Shown one piece after another: positions 3,631-5,884 of a stretch of DNA of 5,884 nt. The position numbers were made by a program, and so were the translations under genes. The DNA is from Elusimicrobia bacterium RBG_16_66_12. GTDB taxonomy: Bacteria; Elusimicrobiota; Elusimicrobia; UBA1565; UBA9628. Positions within the stretch are counted from its first letter, which is position 1. Each line of letters starts with the position of its first letter. The stretch is from the NCBI GenBank assembly GCA_001800005.1, contig MGUL01000184.1, positions 21,646 through 27,529 on the forward strand. Direction: 5' to 3'. Below the pieces are notes generated by a model. That model had not been told where the DNA came from. It worked only from the letters and a program-made list of their open reading frames with translations, and made no database searches.

Positions 3631-4733
3631 GCACCCGACTGATTCTCGTCGTCGCCGGAGACCCCTCGGGCGACCTGCACGCCTCGAGCCTGATCGAGGC
3701 GCTCAAGCGCCGCGACCCCGGCGTCCGCGTCGCCGCGGTGGGCGGCCCCTTGTGCCGCGCGGCGGCCGACGAGTTCCTAGAAGACCTCGCCTCCCGAGGC
3801 GTGACCGGATTCCTTGAGCCCGCTCTCAATATCCCATTCCTGATTAAACTCGGCTCACGACTGAAGTCTTTCATCGATGAGCACCGCCCCACGGCGCTCA
3901 TCTGCGTGGATTACTACGGCTTCAACCGCCGCATCCTTCCCATGGCGCAAGCCGCCGGCGTGCCCGCCTTCTACTTCGTGAGCCCCCAGGTCTGGGCCTC
4001 GCGTCCCGGCCGGGTGAAGATCTTAAAAAAGCTGGTCAAAAAGATGCTGGTCATCTTCCCTTTTGAGGAGCAACTCTACCGCGAGGCTGGAGTGCCGGTC
4101 GAGTTCGTCGGCCATCCCCTCTTGGACCTCATCCCCGAGCCTGCGGCGCATACGCCGGACCCAAAGGCTCTCATCATCGGTCTTCTACCCGGCAGCCGTT
4201 CCTCTGAACTCGAAAGACATATCCCGGTGTTCTACGAGGCGTTCCGGATTCTCAGGAAGACTCGCCCGGGGATGAGAGGTCTTCTGTTCGCCTCGGCAAA
4301 CCAACCCAACTCAGTTTATGGCGCTCTTCCTCACGGCGTCGAGATCGTGCGTGAGCAAGACTACCGCCTCCGCGCGACCCTCGACCTCGCCCTCTGCTCA
4401 TCGGGCACGGCCACGCTCGAGAACGCCCTTCTCGGCGTGCCGATGGTCGTGGTGTATCGGCTCTCCTGGCCGACCTATCTCATCGCCCGTGCCCTCGTCA
4501 ACGTGAAGCACATCGCGATGGCAAATCTCCTGGCCGGACGTGCCGTCGTGCCGGAACTCATCCAAGGCGACGCCACGCCGGAGCGCGCCGCCGCCGAGGC
4601 CGCGCGCTTCCTGGACGACGCCGCTCTCTCTGCCCGCACCCGCGAAGAGCTTCTCGCGATCCGCCGTACGCTGGGCGAGCCGGGCTGCGCGGACAGGGCC
4701 GCGAAGACCATCCTGAGCGAGGCCGCGCGATGA
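3627..4733 (+). CDS. lpxB: LpxB, lipid-A-disaccharide synthase
   Basis: LpxB is a GT-B (GT19) peripheral membrane glycosyltransferase that joins UDP-2,3-diacylglucosamine and lipid X into the beta-1,6 disaccharide of lipid A. The 368-residue protein is close to the usual length and appears complete. Family landmarks are AGDPSGDLHA (10-19), VDYYGFN (94-100), VSPQVWAS (118-125), FPFEEQLYREAGVPVEFVGH (144-163), LLPGSR (186-191), SSGTATLE (258-265) and NLLAGRAVVPELIQ (300-313). Its start overlaps the truncated KilA-N stop (ATGA) and has only a weak purine-rich stretch before it, so coupling to the upstream frame is likely. Its stop overlaps the next gene (TGA 4731-4733, ATG 4730-4732). The stretch from about 3770 to 4340 uses more AT-ending codons than the GC-rich ends of the gene. 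Confidence 0.96.
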   Translation: MSTRLILVVAGDPSGDLHASSLIEALKRRDPGVRVAAVGGPLCRAAADEFLEDLASRGVTGFLEPALNIPFLIKLGSRLKSFIDEHRPTALICVDYYGFNRRILPMAQAAGVPAFYFVSPQVWASRPGRVKILKKLVKKMLVIFPFEEQLYREAGVPVEFVGHPLLDLIPEPAAHTPDPKALIIGLLPGSRSSELERHIPVFYEAFRILRKTRPGMRGLLFASANQPNSVYGALPHGVEIVREQDYRLRATLDLALCSSGTATLENALLGVPMVVVYRLSWPTYLIARALVNVKHIAMANLLAGRAVVPELIQGDATPERAAAEAARFLDDAALSARTREELLAIRRTLGEPGCADRAAKTILSEAAR

Positions 4734-5884
4734 CCCCCACGCGGCGCTTCATCGGATATCTGAAGCCGCACGCCGCGCGCTTCGCTTGGGCGAGCGCGGC
4801 GATGGTGCTGGTCTCGGCCTTCAACGGGCTGTCGATCCTTTTCCTAAAGCCCATCGTCGACCGCATCTTCATCGCCAAGGACCTCAAGATGCTCTGGCTC
4901 GCCGTGCTGGGCGTGCCGCTGCTCGTCATCCTGAAGTCCGCGGCGTCCTACGTCCAGAACTACATGATGAGCTGGATCGGCCAGCGGGTGACCCAGCAGA
5001 TCCGCGAGGACCTCTTCCGCCAACTCCATGCCCTGCCGCTCGAGTTCTACACGGGCCGCAAGGGCACCGACGTCCTCTCCCGCGTCACCGGAGACCTCAC
5101 CCTCGTGCAGGCCGCGCTGACCACCCTGCCCGTCTACCTGATCCGCGACACGCTGACCGTGCTGTTTTTGACCGGCGCGCTGGTGCACCTTGATTGGCGC
5201 TTCGCGGCCCTCGCCGTATTCGGCTCGCCGCTGTCCTTGGCCGCCCTCTACGTGCTCTCGCGCAAGATGCGGGAGTCGAGCCGCCAGGCCCAGATCGCCG
5301 TCGACCGCCTCCACCACCGATTCCAGGAGAGCGTGCAGGGCATGCTCGTCGTGAAGGCCTACAACTACGAGCCCGGGGCCACGGAGAAGTTCCGCGAGGA
5401 GAACGAGTCGTTCTTCCAGCCGATGATGCGCTACCTGCGCGCCACCGCGCTGATGAACCCCCTGTTGGAGCTGGGCGCTTCCGTCATCGTGGCCCTGATC
5501 ATCTACTTCGGCGGCCGCGAGGTCATCCTGGGCCGCATGACCCCCGGCGCCTTCTTCGCCTTCCTCGGCGGGCTAATGGCGGCCTACGCCCCCGTCAAGA
5601 ACCTCGCCCGCATCAACGCCGAGATCCAGCGCGCCTGGACCTCCGTCGAGCGCCTCTTCCACCTCCTCGATGAGAAGACCGCCGCGCCCAAACGCCGCAA
5701 GCCCGCCTTCCCCGGGCTGGCGGCCTCGATCCGGCTCGACGGCGTGGGCTTCCGCTATCCCGGGGCCAAATCCTGGGCCCTGCGGGGACTGGACCTCGAG
5801 ATACCGAAGGGCGCCCGCACGGCCATCGTGGGCCCCAGCGGCTGCGGCAAGTCCACCGTGGCGCGCCTGCTGCTGCGCCTGCAC
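4730..5884 (+). CDS. msbA: MsbA-type lipid A flippase / ABC exporter, N-terminal part (3' end outside window)
   Basis: The frame starting at ATG 4730 stays open to the window edge (385 residues). The N-terminal ABC-exporter membrane domain shows hydrophobic segments at about 18-40, 54-75, 133-153, 157-176, 242-262 and 272-289. Exporter blocks include QQIREDLFRQLHALPLEFY (89-107), GTDVLSRVTGDL (112-123), FQESVQGMLVVKAYNYE (198-214) and the pre-NBD segment ASVERL-like SVERLFHLLD (305-314). The nucleotide-binding domain begins with the A-loop aromatic in FRYPG (341-345) and Walker A GPSGCGKST (368-376); the rest is cut off. In this position, straight after lpxB with an ATGA overlap, it most likely flips lipid A core across the inner membrane, powered by ATP. 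Other lipid or peptide exporters share this architecture, so msbA is assigned mainly by context. Confidence 0.88.
   Translation, partial: MTPTRRFIGYLKPHAARFAWASAAMVLVSAFNGLSILFLKPIVDRIFIAKDLKMLWLAVLGVPLLVILKSAASYVQNYMMSWIGQRVTQQIREDLFRQLHALPLEFYTGRKGTDVLSRVTGDLTLVQAALTTLPVYLIRDTLTVLFLTGALVHLDWRFAALAVFGSPLSLAALYVLSRKMRESSRQAQIAVDRLHHRFQESVQGMLVVKAYNYEPGATEKFREENESFFQPMMRYLRATALMNPLLELGASVIVALIIYFGGREVILGRMTPGAFFAFLGGLMAAYAPVKNLARINAEIQRAWTSVERLFHLLDEKTAAPKRRKPAFPGLAASIRLDGVGFRYPGAKSWALRGLDLEIPKGARTAIVGPSGCGKSTVARLLLRLH

Noticed and set aside
4786..5673. Long plus-strand frames of 135 and 159 residues, and minus-strand frames over the same region
   Set aside because: These are GC-rich shadows of the msbA-like gene, whose true frame from 4730 is open to the window edge and carries Walker A.
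1..5884. CRISPR array, tRNA or rRNA
   Set aside because: No regularly spaced repeats, no tRNA cloverleaf and no rRNA-like sequence were seen.

Overview
The window comes from a GC-rich Gram-negative bacterium. Both flanks hold lipid A (LPS) genes in the same orientation, with short ATGA overlaps: the 3' end of lpxI, a Gfo/Idh/MocA-family dehydrogenase, lpxB, and the 5' part of an MsbA-type ABC transporter. LpxI (instead of LpxH), followed by a dehydrogenase, lpxB and msbA, occurs in several deep-branching Gram-negative lineages. An Elusimicrobiota-like or Deltaproteobacteria-like source is possible, but the sequence does not settle it.

Layout. 1-403: C-terminal part of LpxI. 400-1443: dehydrogenase, possibly GnnA-like. 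1443 to about 3626: roughly 2.2 kb of visibly more AT-rich accessory DNA lying exactly where lpxB should follow. 3627-4733: lpxB. 4730-5884: msbA-like gene, running off the right edge.

The accessory block is a patchwork of toxin-antitoxin and toxin-immunity pieces. In order it holds: (a) an intact ribbon-helix-helix antitoxin with its own promoter, followed by a RelE toxin gene broken by an in-frame stop and a damaged 3' end; (b) the start-less tail of what looks like a secreted polymorphic toxin, joined by an ATGA overlap to an intact ankyrin-repeat protein that probably served as its immunity protein; (c) a GC-rich hairpin and a strong-looking promoter pointing into the back of the next operon; (d) a complete hicAB pair on the minus strand; (e) an integron attC-like site; (f) a KilA-N domain gene cut short, whose stop codon overlaps the lpxB start.

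The main points for follow-up are the insertion itself inside an envelope operon, the displacement of lpxB from its probable ancestral ribosome-binding site, a perfect 30-bp palindrome inside the KilA-N gene whose core 8-mer recurs twice in front of that gene, and the attC-like site, which suggests cassette-type capture of the toxin-antitoxin modules.
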